Assembly (NCBI GenBank): GCA_016860845.1
Contig: BOKF01000001.1
Span: 186,001-250,000, forward strand
DNA: 64,000 nt
Source of the DNA: Chloroflexota bacterium
GTDB lineage: Bacteria; Chloroflexota; Anaerolineae; 4572-78; J111
Reading direction: 5' to 3'
The translations under genes were made by a program, and so were the position numbers. The notes below the pieces were generated by a model that was not told the origin of the DNA, did not search any database, and worked only from the letters and a program-made list of their open reading frames with translations. Numbering within the stretch: the first letter of the stretch is position 1; each line of letters opens with the position of its first letter. Below, one piece after another: positions 51,279 through 59,208 of the stretch.

Positions 51279-52373
51279 ATGGCTCAAATTACCATTGACG
51301 CGCTTAATTCCAGGCAGCGGGCAAAACCGATTAAATGGCGAAAAACAGGCTATAGTCTCCTGGGCCATGCCGCCATCATTGCCGTCGGCGTCTTTTTTAT
51401 GGTCCCGGTTGTGTGGATGTTTTTTACCGCCTTTAAATCCGACGAGGACGTTTTTAGCATTCCGCCGACCCTGCTGCCGCGAGCCAATTTGCAGGTCACG
51501 GTCAACGGCCAGGAATTGCCGGTTTATGATGTGACGATCGAGGGGCAGACTCGCCGCCTGGCCCTGCTCAAAGTGGCCGAAGGCCAGGGCGAGTTTGTTG
51601 ACCCGGCCAACCCCAGTGCTGAACCGGTCAAAGTCCGCATCAAGAAATTCGCCACGCCGGTGCTGGTTACCGAGTTTCAATGGCACAATTTTGCCGACGC
51701 CATGAATCGCGGGGTCAGGCCGGGCTTGAACGTCAACTTCTGGACCTACTTTAAAAACAGCACGATTGTTGCTGTTTTTACCATTATTGGCACGCTCCTC
51801 TCTTGTGCGCCGGTTGCTTACGGCTTTGCCCGCATCCGCTGGCCGGGACGCGATCTAATCTTTATTCTAGTGCTGAGCACCATGATGCTGCCCTTCCAAG
51901 TGACCATGATCCCGCTTTTCCTCTTCTTCACCGAAACGCTTCACTGGGGCGATACCTTCTTGCCGCTCATTGTGCCCAATTTTTTTGCCAATGCCTTTGA
52001 TATTTTCTTATTACGCCAATTTTTTCGCACCATTCCCGAAGAACTCCTGGATGCGGCCCGGGTAGACGGGGCCTCGGAACTGCGCATTTTCCTGAGCATC
52101 GTGCTGCCTTTGTCCAGGCCGATCCTGGCCACCATCACCGTCTTTACCTTTCTGTGGTCCTGGAACCTCTTCCTGGAGCCGCTGCTTTACCTGACCAACC
52201 CGGAGAATTTTACCCTGGCTTTGGGCCTGCAAGATTTTCAAGCCCAGCATAAAGTCATCTGGAACCAGATGATGGCCGCTTCGGTTGTCTTTACCATCCC
52301 GGTGGTGATTGCCTTTTTCTTCGCCCAACGAACTTTCATCGAGGGCATTAAGCTGACCGGGTCGAAAGGCTAA
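51279..52373 (+). CDS. sugar ABC transporter permease (MalG/UgpE type) with large external insert
   Basis: 364 residues from ATG 51279. The EAA loop DAARVDGASELRIFLSIVLPLSRPIL and C-terminal helices are canonical. Unlike standard MalG (about 280), an insert of about 85 residues follows TM1 (PPTLLPRANLQVTVNG...VTEFQWHNFADAM), expected to lie outside the membrane with a beta-rich composition. It may touch the binding protein. Such inserts are known in Chloroflexota sugar permeases, but the function is not. Confidence 0.9.
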   Translation: MAQITIDALNSRQRAKPIKWRKTGYSLLGHAAIIAVGVFFMVPVVWMFFTAFKSDEDVFSIPPTLLPRANLQVTVNGQELPVYDVTIEGQTRRLALLKVAEGQGEFVDPANPSAEPVKVRIKKFATPVLVTEFQWHNFADAMNRGVRPGLNVNFWTYFKNSTIVAVFTIIGTLLSCAPVAYGFARIRWPGRDLIFILVLSTMMLPFQVTMIPLFLFFTETLHWGDTFLPLIVPNFFANAFDIFLLRQFFRTIPEELLDAARVDGASELRIFLSIVLPLSRPILATITVFTFLWSWNLFLEPLLYLTNPENFTLALGLQDFQAQHKVIWNQMMAASVVFTIPVVIAFFFAQRTFIEGIKLTGSKG

Positions 52374-52374
52374 A

Positions 52375-52767
52375 ATGACCATTTTTGCCGCCTGGAAACA
52401 ACAGGCCAGGCGACTCAAACTGGAAACCTACGCCATTTACCTGGCCTATCGTGACCCCCGTGTACCCTGGTATGCCCGGCTGTTTGCTGCCGGGGTGGTC
52501 GCCTATGCCTTCAGCCCGATTGACCTGATTCCCGATCCTATCCCGATCCTGGGTTATGTGGACGATCTGATTTTGATCCCCCTGGGCCTCACTCTCGCTC
52601 TAAAGATGATCCCGCCAGAGGTTATGGCCGAGTGTCGTCAAAAAGCCCAAACAACGCTGAGTGAAGGCCAGCCGGCCAACTGGATTGCCGCCGGGGTCAT
52701 TATTGCTGTTTGGCTCTTTTTGGCCGCTTTGGCTATCATTGGCCTGTTCCAAATTTTCCAGAGCTAG
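52375..52767 (+). CDS. DUF1232 (YkvA-family) membrane protein
   Basis: 130 residues. The family signature YLAYRDPRVPWYARLFA... AYAFSPIDLIPDPIPILGYVDDLILIPL is complete, with a final TM helix (IAAGVIIAVWLFLAALAIIG). Function is unknown in the family. It begins one base after the permease stop and precedes the oxidoreductase gene closely, so it is within the sugar operon. Confidence 0.85.
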   Translation: MTIFAAWKQQARRLKLETYAIYLAYRDPRVPWYARLFAAGVVAYAFSPIDLIPDPIPILGYVDDLILIPLGLTLALKMIPPEVMAECRQKAQTTLSEGQPANWIAAGVIIAVWLFLAALAIIGLFQIFQS

Positions 52768-52781
52768 GGGGAGAATAGACA

Positions 52782-53792
52782 ATGACCCTTAAAATTGGCT
52801 TTACCGGCACGGGCTACATCTCTAAAATTCATGCGGCCGCGGCCCGAGTCCAACCGGACACCGCACTGGTGGCGGTGGTCAATCACCGGCCCGAGTCTAT
52901 GGCCGCCTTTGCCGCCGAGTATGGCATCGCGCACCAGTATCCTACTGTGACCGAGCTGCTGCAGGAGGGCGATGTTGACGCTCTGATTGTCAGCACACCT
53001 AACTACCTGCATGCCCCGGAAACCATCGCCGCCCTCAAGGCGGGGGTACACGTGATGGTCGAGAAACCGATGGCTATGAATGCCGCCGAAGCCGAGGCCA
53101 TGCTGGAGGCCAGCCGGAAATCCGGCGCGCTGTTGATGGTGGCTCACTGCTGGCGCTTCGACCCGGAGGTGCTCTGGCTGAAAGAGCAGGTGGACCGCGG
53201 CCGCCTGGGTAAAATTATCCGTACCAAAGGGTATGGCGTGCATGCCAACTGGGGACCGGGTGGCTGGTTCACCCAGAAAAAGTTTGCCGGCGGCGGCGCC
53301 CTGGCCGATATGGGCATTCACGCCCTCGATACCACCCGCTTCCTGCTCGGCGACCCGCAGCCGGTCAGCGTTTATGCCCGTATTGGCACGCATTATAAGG
53401 ATTTTGATGTGGACGATACCGGCGTCATCTGGGTCAATTGGGATAATGGGGCCGTGTCTTACCTGGAGTCGGGCTGGTGGCAGCCGCACATGGATGGTCC
53501 CGAAGCCGCCACCCAGCTTTACGGCACGGCCGGCTTTGGCCAGATTTTCCCGACTCGATTGCTGCTGCCCCAAGCAGAACAAAATCAAGCTGAGCAAGTT
53601 GACCCCGGTTTCCCGTCGGTGCGCGACCCCCACTGCCCGCAGAGCATGTACGACACGCAGATGGCCTATTTTCTAGAGTGCATTCGCACTGGCCGCGCGC
53701 CAAGCCCGGGTGCAGCCGAAGGGCTGCTCAACATACGGGTGGTAGATGCGGCTTACCGGAGCGCCGAAACCGGCGAGGTCGTTAAATTATGA
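52782..53792 (+). CDS. Gfo/Idh/MocA-family oxidoreductase
   Basis: 336 residues. Rossmann GFTGTGYISKIHAAA, then VDALIVSTPNYLHAPETIAALKAGVHVMVEKPMAMNAAEAEAM with the EKP motif, and a C-terminal alpha/beta substrate domain (GGGALADMGIHALDTTRFLLG). It would oxidise or epimerise a sugar or inositol. In this operon it likely acts on the imported sugar or a derivative. Confidence 0.9.
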   Translation: MTLKIGFTGTGYISKIHAAAARVQPDTALVAVVNHRPESMAAFAAEYGIAHQYPTVTELLQEGDVDALIVSTPNYLHAPETIAALKAGVHVMVEKPMAMNAAEAEAMLEASRKSGALLMVAHCWRFDPEVLWLKEQVDRGRLGKIIRTKGYGVHANWGPGGWFTQKKFAGGGALADMGIHALDTTRFLLGDPQPVSVYARIGTHYKDFDVDDTGVIWVNWDNGAVSYLESGWWQPHMDGPEAATQLYGTAGFGQIFPTRLLLPQAEQNQAEQVDPGFPSVRDPHCPQSMYDTQMAYFLECIRTGRAPSPGAAEGLLNIRVVDAAYRSAETGEVVKL

Positions 53793-53801
53793 GGAGGAAA
53801 T

Positions 53802-55106
53802 ATGAAAGTTGCCGTCATCGGGGGTGGCTCTACCTACACTCCTGAGCTGATTAATGGTTTCCTGGAGCGAGTTCAAAGCTTTCCCCTGACCGAATTGTGG
53901 TTGATGGATATTTCCCAGGAACGATTGGACATTGTCGGCCGCTTTGCTCAACGCATGGTTGAGGCTAAAGGCGCGCCTTTTACTGTTCACCTGACTACCG
54001 ACCAGCGCGAGGCGGTTCGCGGAGCGAGTTACGTCACCACCCAATTGCGGGTCGGCGGCATGCAGGCCCGGCGCGAGGACGAGTACCTGGGCCACCGGCA
54101 CGGTTTGATCGGCCAGGAGACGACCGGCGTGGGCGGCATGGCCAAAGCTCTGCGGACCATCCCGGTTATCCTCAAGATTGCCAGGGATATGGCCGAACTG
54201 GCCCCCGGCGCGCTGCTGGTCAATTTTACCAATCCGGCCGGGCTGGTTACCGAGGCGCTCAACCGTCACGCGCTTGATGTGCCCGCCGTGGGTGTCTGTA
54301 ATGTGCCAATCCACACGAAAATGGAAATTCTGGAAGAGTTGGAAAAGGAGCAGGGCCAGCCGATTGACCCTTCGCGGGCTGAGCTGAACACCCTGGGGCT
54401 GAACCATCTCTCCTGGCATCGCGGCTTTACCCTGGATGGGGAGGAGATCTGGCCGCAGGTGCTGACCGGCTACCTGGCCGGTCTCGAAACGCGGGCTGAA
54501 GCGGAGTATACGCCGGATTTTGACCGGGCAACGGTCGAATCGCTGCGCATGATCCCCAACTATTACCTGCGCTACTTCTATTACACCGGGCGCAAACTGG
54601 CCGAGCAGCAAAAGTGGCCACCCTCGCGGGCCGAGGCAGTGATGGCCATTGAAGCAGAGTTGTTGCAGCAGTACGGCGAGCCGGAGCGAACCGAGCCGCC
54701 GGAGGGCCTGATGCAGCGCGGCGGCGCTTATTATTCGACGGTCGCCACCCAACTGCTGAATGCCCATTACAACAATTTGGCTGAAACCCACGTAGTCAAT
54801 GTGCGTCATAACGGGGCTGTGCCCGGCTGGCCGGCCGATTGGGTGCTGGAAATGCCAGCCCGGGTTGACTCTGCCGGGATTCATCCCCTTCCGGCGGAAC
54901 CGCTGCCGCCGGCCTGTTTCGGGCTGCTGGCCCAGGTAAAGATGTACGAACTCCTGGCCGTCGAGGCGGCGGTCCACGGCAGCCGTGACGCCGCTTATCA
55001 GGCCCTGCTGACCCATCCCCTCGGCCCTGCCGCCGATCAGGTGCAGACCGTGCTGGACGATATGCTGGAGACAAACCGGGCCTATTTGCCGCAGTTTTGG
55101 GCGTGA
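53802..55106 (+). CDS. GH4 glycosidase (6-phospho-beta-glucosidase/alpha-galactosidase type)
   Basis: 434 residues. NAD-binding IGGGSTYTPELI, then GLIGQETTGVGGMAKALRTIPVILKIARDM, VGVCNVPIHTKMEI with the metal Cys, and LNHLSWHRGFTLDG with the metal His. GH4 enzymes cleave glycosidic bonds by transient NAD-dependent oxidation and need Mn2+. In this neighbourhood the substrate is probably a phosphorylated or amino-sugar disaccharide. Only 9 bases separate it from the preceding gene. Confidence 0.94.
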   Translation: MKVAVIGGGSTYTPELINGFLERVQSFPLTELWLMDISQERLDIVGRFAQRMVEAKGAPFTVHLTTDQREAVRGASYVTTQLRVGGMQARREDEYLGHRHGLIGQETTGVGGMAKALRTIPVILKIARDMAELAPGALLVNFTNPAGLVTEALNRHALDVPAVGVCNVPIHTKMEILEELEKEQGQPIDPSRAELNTLGLNHLSWHRGFTLDGEEIWPQVLTGYLAGLETRAEAEYTPDFDRATVESLRMIPNYYLRYFYYTGRKLAEQQKWPPSRAEAVMAIEAELLQQYGEPERTEPPEGLMQRGGAYYSTVATQLLNAHYNNLAETHVVNVRHNGAVPGWPADWVLEMPARVDSAGIHPLPAEPLPPACFGLLAQVKMYELLAVEAAVHGSRDAAYQALLTHPLGPAADQVQTVLDDMLETNRAYLPQFWA

Positions 55107-55165
55107 AACGTGATACGTGATGCGTGAAACATAAGGTTTTTACGCATCATGCATCACGCATCATT
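55106..55165. repeat. hairpin repeat (GTGATACGTGATGCGTGAAAC)
   Basis: CGTGATACGTGATGCGTGAAAC then TTTTTACGCATCATGCATCACGCATCA. Same family as 37974-38027, in the gap between GH4 and BadF genes. Confidence 0.75.
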
Positions 55166-55192
55166 CTACCCAATTGTATCGGATTGAAATTT

Positions 55193-56200
55193 ATGTCTCA
55201 CTACTTTCTCGGCATTGACACCGGCGCGACCAAAAGCCATGCTCTGATTGCCGACGAGTCGGGCCGGGCGCTGGGTTTTGGTGTGGGCGGCTCCGGTAAT
55301 CCCGACGCGGTGGGGCATGATGGGCTGGCCGTAGTATTACGGAGCATTGTCCACCAGGCGCTGGCAGCGGCGGGAATTTCTGCCGGTCAGCTTGCCGGGG
55401 CCGGGTTTGGCATTGCCGGGTATGATTGGCCCTCGCAGCGAGGGTCCATCCTGCAAACCCTGCAAGCCGCCCTTGAATTGGGCCAAACGCCGGTAGAACT
55501 GGTCAACGATGCCCTCATTGGTTTGCTGGCCGGTGCGGCGGAAGGGTGGGGCGTGGCCGTGGTCGCCGGCACCAGTTGCAACTGTTGGGGCTGGGACCAG
55601 CAGCGGCGGGTCGGCCGAATGACCGGCTATAGCCATCTTTTTGGCGAGGCCGCCGGAGGGTATGAATTAGCCGCCAAAGCCATCCACGCCGTAGCGGCGG
55701 AGTGGACCCGGCGCGGCCCGGCGACCCGCCTGACGCCTGCCTTGATCGAGTGGGCCGGAGCGCAAGGTCTTGAAGATTTGTTGGAGGGCTTGAGCCAGGG
55801 CCGTTATCGCCTCTCCGCAGCGGCAGCGCCGGTGGTTTTTCGGGTGGCCGCAGCCGGCGACCCGGTGGCTGTTGACCTTGTGCGCTGGGCCGGGCGCGAG
55901 TTGGGCGGCATGGCCCTTGGCGTGATTCGCCAGCTTGGCTTCGAGGGGTTAACTTTCGACGTGGTATTGGCCGGCAGCTTTTATAACGGCAGCCCGCTCA
56001 TTGCTGAAACGATGGCCGAAACTATCCATACCGTTGCCTCCCACGCCCGGTTATTACGTCTGACCGTGCCGCCGGTGGTCGGCGGGGTGCTGCTGGGCAT
56101 GGAGCAGACCGGATTGGACCCGCTGCCGGTACGGGAGAGGTTAATCCAATCTACAGATGAGCTGTTGGCGAGAGGTGGAACCGCAGATGAACACGGATAA
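55193..56200 (+). CDS. BadF/BadG-family sugar kinase (N-acetylglucosamine kinase-like)
   Basis: 335 residues from ATG 55193 (the frame opens earlier in repeat sequence). Phosphate-1 loop GIDTGATKSHALIADESG, phosphate-2 VVAGTSCNCWG, and the adenosine site VVLAGSFYNGSP follow the order of GlcNAc kinases and BadF-type ATPases. It would phosphorylate the sugar released or imported. The C-terminal GGTADEHG and the stop codon come from an inserted cassette arm starting at 56179, so the original tail is lost. Confidence 0.88.
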   Translation: MSHYFLGIDTGATKSHALIADESGRALGFGVGGSGNPDAVGHDGLAVVLRSIVHQALAAAGISAGQLAGAGFGIAGYDWPSQRGSILQTLQAALELGQTPVELVNDALIGLLAGAAEGWGVAVVAGTSCNCWGWDQQRRVGRMTGYSHLFGEAAGGYELAAKAIHAVAAEWTRRGPATRLTPALIEWAGAQGLEDLLEGLSQGRYRLSAAAAPVVFRVAAAGDPVAVDLVRWAGRELGGMALGVIRQLGFEGLTFDVVLAGSFYNGSPLIAETMAETIHTVASHARLLRLTVPPVVGGVLLGMEQTGLDPLPVRERLIQSTDELLARGGTADEHG

Positions 56201-56703
56201 ACGCAGATTTATAGGGGTATCAGGATGGATATTGATGAAGCACGGAGATTAGAGCTAAACAAGATAACCGAGCGGATAATTGGTTGTGCCTATACGGTTG
56301 GCAATACTTTAGGCAATGGATTTTTGGAAAAGGTCTATGAAAATGCACTGGCTCATGAACTACGCAAAGCGGACCTGCAAGTTATTCAGCAATACGGTAT
56401 CCAGGTCCATTATGATGGAATCGTGGTCGGTGATTTTGCATCTGATTTGTTAGTGGAACGATGCGTTTTGGTTGAGCTTAAAGCTGTCAAAGCACTGGAT
56501 GAAATTCACATGGCCCAATGCCTCAATTATCTCAAAGCAACGGGCCTATCTGTTTGCCTGTTGCTTAACTTCGGCCAGCCGAAGGTCCAAATTAAACGAG
56601 TGGTCAAAAATTTTTAACCGCAGATGAACAGGATAAACGCAGATAAGTTAGTAGAAAAACACTTTTTAATATATCTGCGTCCATCTGCGTCTATCTGCGG
56701 TTC
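56178..56703. mobile_element. repeat-bounded GxxExxY cassette
   Basis: Arm A (56179-56211) AACCGCAGATGAACACGG..., arm B (56616-56647) AACCGCAGATGAACAGG..., and inverted arm C (56673-56703) ...ATCTGCGTCTATCTGCGGTT. B and C fold into a hairpin; A and C form outer inverted repeats of about 30 bp. The cassette contains one gene and no transposase, so it behaves like a passive, non-autonomous element or group II/MITE-like unit. It lies in an otherwise tight operon. Confidence 0.75.
56225..56617 (+). CDS. GxxExxY protein
   Basis: 130 residues with the family signature GNGFLEKVYENAL (G32, E35, Y38) and LVERCVLVELKAV, which resembles a PD-(D/E)xK nuclease-like strand with Glu and Lys. Function is unknown. 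The gene is clearly more AT-rich than its neighbours, and its frame is bounded by the AACCGCAGATG arms, signs that it travels with the cassette. Members are also known in rRNA intervening sequences and in repeat-rich genomes. Confidence 0.85.
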   Translation: MDIDEARRLELNKITERIIGCAYTVGNTLGNGFLEKVYENALAHELRKADLQVIQQYGIQVHYDGIVVGDFASDLLVERCVLVELKAVKALDEIHMAQCLNYLKATGLSVCLLLNFGQPKVQIKRVVKNF

Positions 56704-56723
56704 TATAAAAAGGAGATTCTACC

Positions 56724-57950
56724 ATGCCCAACCTGGCAATTCACGGCGGCGAACCCGTCCGCAAAGACCCTTACCCAGCCTGGCCGGTCCACGACGAGCG
56801 TGATATTGAAGCGGTGACGGCGGTCATCAAATCGGGGCGGTGGGGGGGCTATCCCTACCCCGGCCCGCAAACGGCCGAATTTGCCCGGCGCTTTGCCGAG
56901 ATGCAGGGCGGCGGCTACGCCGTGCCCATGGCTAACGGCACCGTTACGATGGAAGTCGCCCTGCGCGCCGCCGGCATCGGCTGGGGCGATGAGGTGATTG
57001 TCCCGGCTTACACCTTCCAGGCCACTGCCGCCGCGCCGATGGCCGCCGGAGCCATCCCGGTTATCGTGGATATTGACCCGGAAACCTACTGCATGGATCC
57101 GAAAGCTGTTGAAGCGGCGATTACCCCTAAAACCAGGGCCATCATTCCGGTCCACCTGGGCGCGCAGATGGCCGATATGGATGCCCTCATGGACATCGTC
57201 GAGCGGCACAGCCTGATTGTGATCGAAGACTGCGCCCACGCGCATGGAGCCAAGTGGCGCGGGCGCGGGGCGGGGACCATCGGTCATTTTGGTTCCTTCA
57301 GCCTGCAATCCTCCAAAATTCTGAGCACCGGCGAAGGCGGGGTGCTGTTGTGCCGCACCCCGGAACTGGCCGCGCGCGTGGCCAGTATCATTGACTGCGG
57401 CCGCCCCCACGACGAAGCCGAGCAAATGTTTACCATGGGCGCTAACTTCCGTATGGCCGAAATTCAGGCTGCCCTGGGCAATGTCGCCGTGGAGCGCTTC
57501 CCCGAACAGACGCGGCAGCGCGAAGAGATGGCCGCCTATATAGATGAGGCGCTGAGCGATATTCCCGGGGTGCGCGTGCTCAAACGCGACCCGCGCCACA
57601 CCACCCGTGCGGTCTATCGCTATATCTTCGCTATTGACCCGGCTGTTTTTGGCGCGGAGCACGGCCCGGTCTGTGCGGCCCTGGCCGCCGAAGGTGTTCC
57701 CTGCTGGGAAGGCTATGAAGCGATGCATCACTACGAACTGTTCCAACCCCACCTGTCCAGATTGCCCGTGCCCAGCGCCTTTCCCGAAAGGTTTAAATTC
57801 GAGCAGATGGACCTGCCCGAAGCGGAGCGGGCCTGCGAGCACGAAGCCGTCTGGCTCGACGAGTCGGTTTTCCGGGCCGGGCCGAAAGGGGTTGATGATG
57901 CGGTGGCGGCTATCCGCAAGATTCAGGAACATGCGGCGGAGCTGAGATAG
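56724..57950 (+). CDS. DegT/DnrJ/EryC1/StrS-family aminotransferase
   Basis: 408 residues. AHGGEPVRKDPYPAWP is the family start, with MANGTVTMEVALRAAGIGWGDEVIVPAYTFQATA, VIEDCAHAHGAKWRG, and the PLP-lysine in SLQSSKILSTGEGG. It aminates keto sugars, or, in some branches, dehydrates them. It likely works with the oxidoreductase and SIS enzyme of this operon. AAAGGAGATT upstream gives a strong start, directly after the cassette arm. Confidence 0.9.
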   Translation: MPNLAIHGGEPVRKDPYPAWPVHDERDIEAVTAVIKSGRWGGYPYPGPQTAEFARRFAEMQGGGYAVPMANGTVTMEVALRAAGIGWGDEVIVPAYTFQATAAAPMAAGAIPVIVDIDPETYCMDPKAVEAAITPKTRAIIPVHLGAQMADMDALMDIVERHSLIVIEDCAHAHGAKWRGRGAGTIGHFGSFSLQSSKILSTGEGGVLLCRTPELAARVASIIDCGRPHDEAEQMFTMGANFRMAEIQAALGNVAVERFPEQTRQREEMAAYIDEALSDIPGVRVLKRDPRHTTRAVYRYIFAIDPAVFGAEHGPVCAALAAEGVPCWEGYEAMHHYELFQPHLSRLPVPSAFPERFKFEQMDLPEAERACEHEAVWLDESVFRAGPKGVDDAVAAIRKIQEHAAELR

Positions 57951-57983
57951 GAAAAATCTCCCTGACGAATTTTTTACCAAAAT

Positions 57984-58024
57984 CGTGTTGCGTGTTCCGT
58001 TTATTTTACGGAACACGCAACACG
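57984..58024. repeat. perfect 17-bp stem hairpin (CGTGTTGCGTGTTCCGT)
   Basis: CGTGTTGCGTGTTCCGT, loop TTATTTT, ACGGAACACGCAACACG. Perfect stem, no T-run after it, between the DegT and SIS genes. Related to 38352-38402. Confidence 0.88.
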
Positions 58025-58061
58025 TCCCTTCTGTGAGTAAATTTCTTCTGGAGAATTATCT

Positions 58062-59105
58062 GTGGAAAAAGTATCAATTCTCGAACAAGAAATCAACGAG
58101 CAACCAGAAGCCGTTCGTCGGCTGCTTGACCAGGAGATAGGACCGGTTCAGCGCCTGGCCGCTTCACTTCAGGGCCGGTTCGATTACGTGCTGATTGCCG
58201 CCCGCGGCACTTCCGATAACGCGGCTCGCTACGCCCAGTATACCTTTGGCGCGTACAATCGCCTGCAGGTGGCTCTGGCAACACCCTCGCTGTTTACGCT
58301 CTACGAGCGCCCGCCGCTGTTGACAGGGGCTTTGGTCATCGGGATTTCGCAGTCGGGCCAGTCGCCGGATATCGGGGCGGTGGTGGCCGAAGGGCGGCGG
58401 CAAGGGCGGCCCACGATCGCCATCACCAATGATCCGGCCTCGCCCCTGGCCCAGGCCGCCGAGCACGTTATTCCCATCCACGCCGGGCCGGAGCGAGCCA
58501 TTGCCGCTACCAAAACTTACACCACCTCGCTGGCCGCCCTGGCTCTTTTTTCGGCGGCTCTGGCTGGAGATCAAGAACGGACCGCCCAGCTTCAGCGCCT
58601 GCCGGAGTTGATGCAGCAAACGTTAGCAGACCTCACGCCTGTGATGGCCCGGGCAGAGCGCTACCGTTATATGGGTCACTGCGCGGTCATTGGGCGCGGC
58701 TACAATTTTGCTACGGCTTTTGAGATTGCCCTCAAAATCAAGGAGCTGACCCGCATCGTGGCCGAACCTTACTCTTCCGCCGATTTTCGCCACGGCCCGA
58801 TTGCCATGGTCGGTCAGGGTTTTCCGGTGCTGGTCGTCGCCCCCAGCGATACCGTCTTGGATGATGTTCGCGGGTTGGTGGCTGATCTCAAGGGATTAGG
58901 GGCGGAGTTACTGCTCATTTCGGAGGATGAAGCGATGTTGGGCCAGGCCCAATTGCCGCTCTCTCTCCCGCCTAACATCCCCGAATGGCTGACGCCGCTG
59001 GTCGCAGTTCTGCCGGGGCAGCTTTTTAGCCTGGCCCTGGCCCAGGCCAAAGGGCTGAACCCTGACCAGCCGGCAGGTCTCAAAAAAGTGACCGAAACAC
59101 GGTAA
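58062..59105 (+). CDS. tandem SIS-domain sugar isomerase/deaminase (GlmS C-terminal-like)
   Basis: 347 residues from GTG 58062 with GGAG ahead. Two SIS domains: ARGTSDNAARYAQYTF..., ISQSGQSPDIGAVVAEG, ITNDPASPLAQAAEHVI and AGPERAIAATKTYTTSLAAL (first), then the second half with AVIGRGYNFATAFEIALKIKE. This is the glucosamine-6-phosphate isomerase half of GlmS or a NagB-II/AgaS-like deaminase. With the GlcNAc-kinase-like enzyme it suggests amino-sugar catabolism. No glutaminase domain is present. Confidence 0.9.
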   Translation: MEKVSILEQEINEQPEAVRRLLDQEIGPVQRLAASLQGRFDYVLIAARGTSDNAARYAQYTFGAYNRLQVALATPSLFTLYERPPLLTGALVIGISQSGQSPDIGAVVAEGRRQGRPTIAITNDPASPLAQAAEHVIPIHAGPERAIAATKTYTTSLAALALFSAALAGDQERTAQLQRLPELMQQTLADLTPVMARAERYRYMGHCAVIGRGYNFATAFEIALKIKELTRIVAEPYSSADFRHGPIAMVGQGFPVLVVAPSDTVLDDVRGLVADLKGLGAELLLISEDEAMLGQAQLPLSLPPNIPEWLTPLVAVLPGQLFSLALAQAKGLNPDQPAGLKKVTETR

Positions 59106-59208
59106 ACAAGCCTTTAACCCTCCTTTGGTAAAACACGCAGTGAGTGCTATTATTACTACTGTACAGCAGCATTGCCTGTATTTTAGGCGACGCTAATGGA
59201 GGTAGCCC

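Noticed and set aside
53787..55016. Long open frame on the minus strand opposite the GH4 gene (409 codons)
   Set aside because: It mirrors the GH4 coding strand with G/C third positions, has no recognisable motif, and the plus-strand frame has all the family motifs.
56703..58016. Minus-strand frame of 437 codons opposite the DegT gene
   Set aside because: Shadow of the DegT frame; Gly/Arg/His-rich without motifs; begins in the repeat hairpin.
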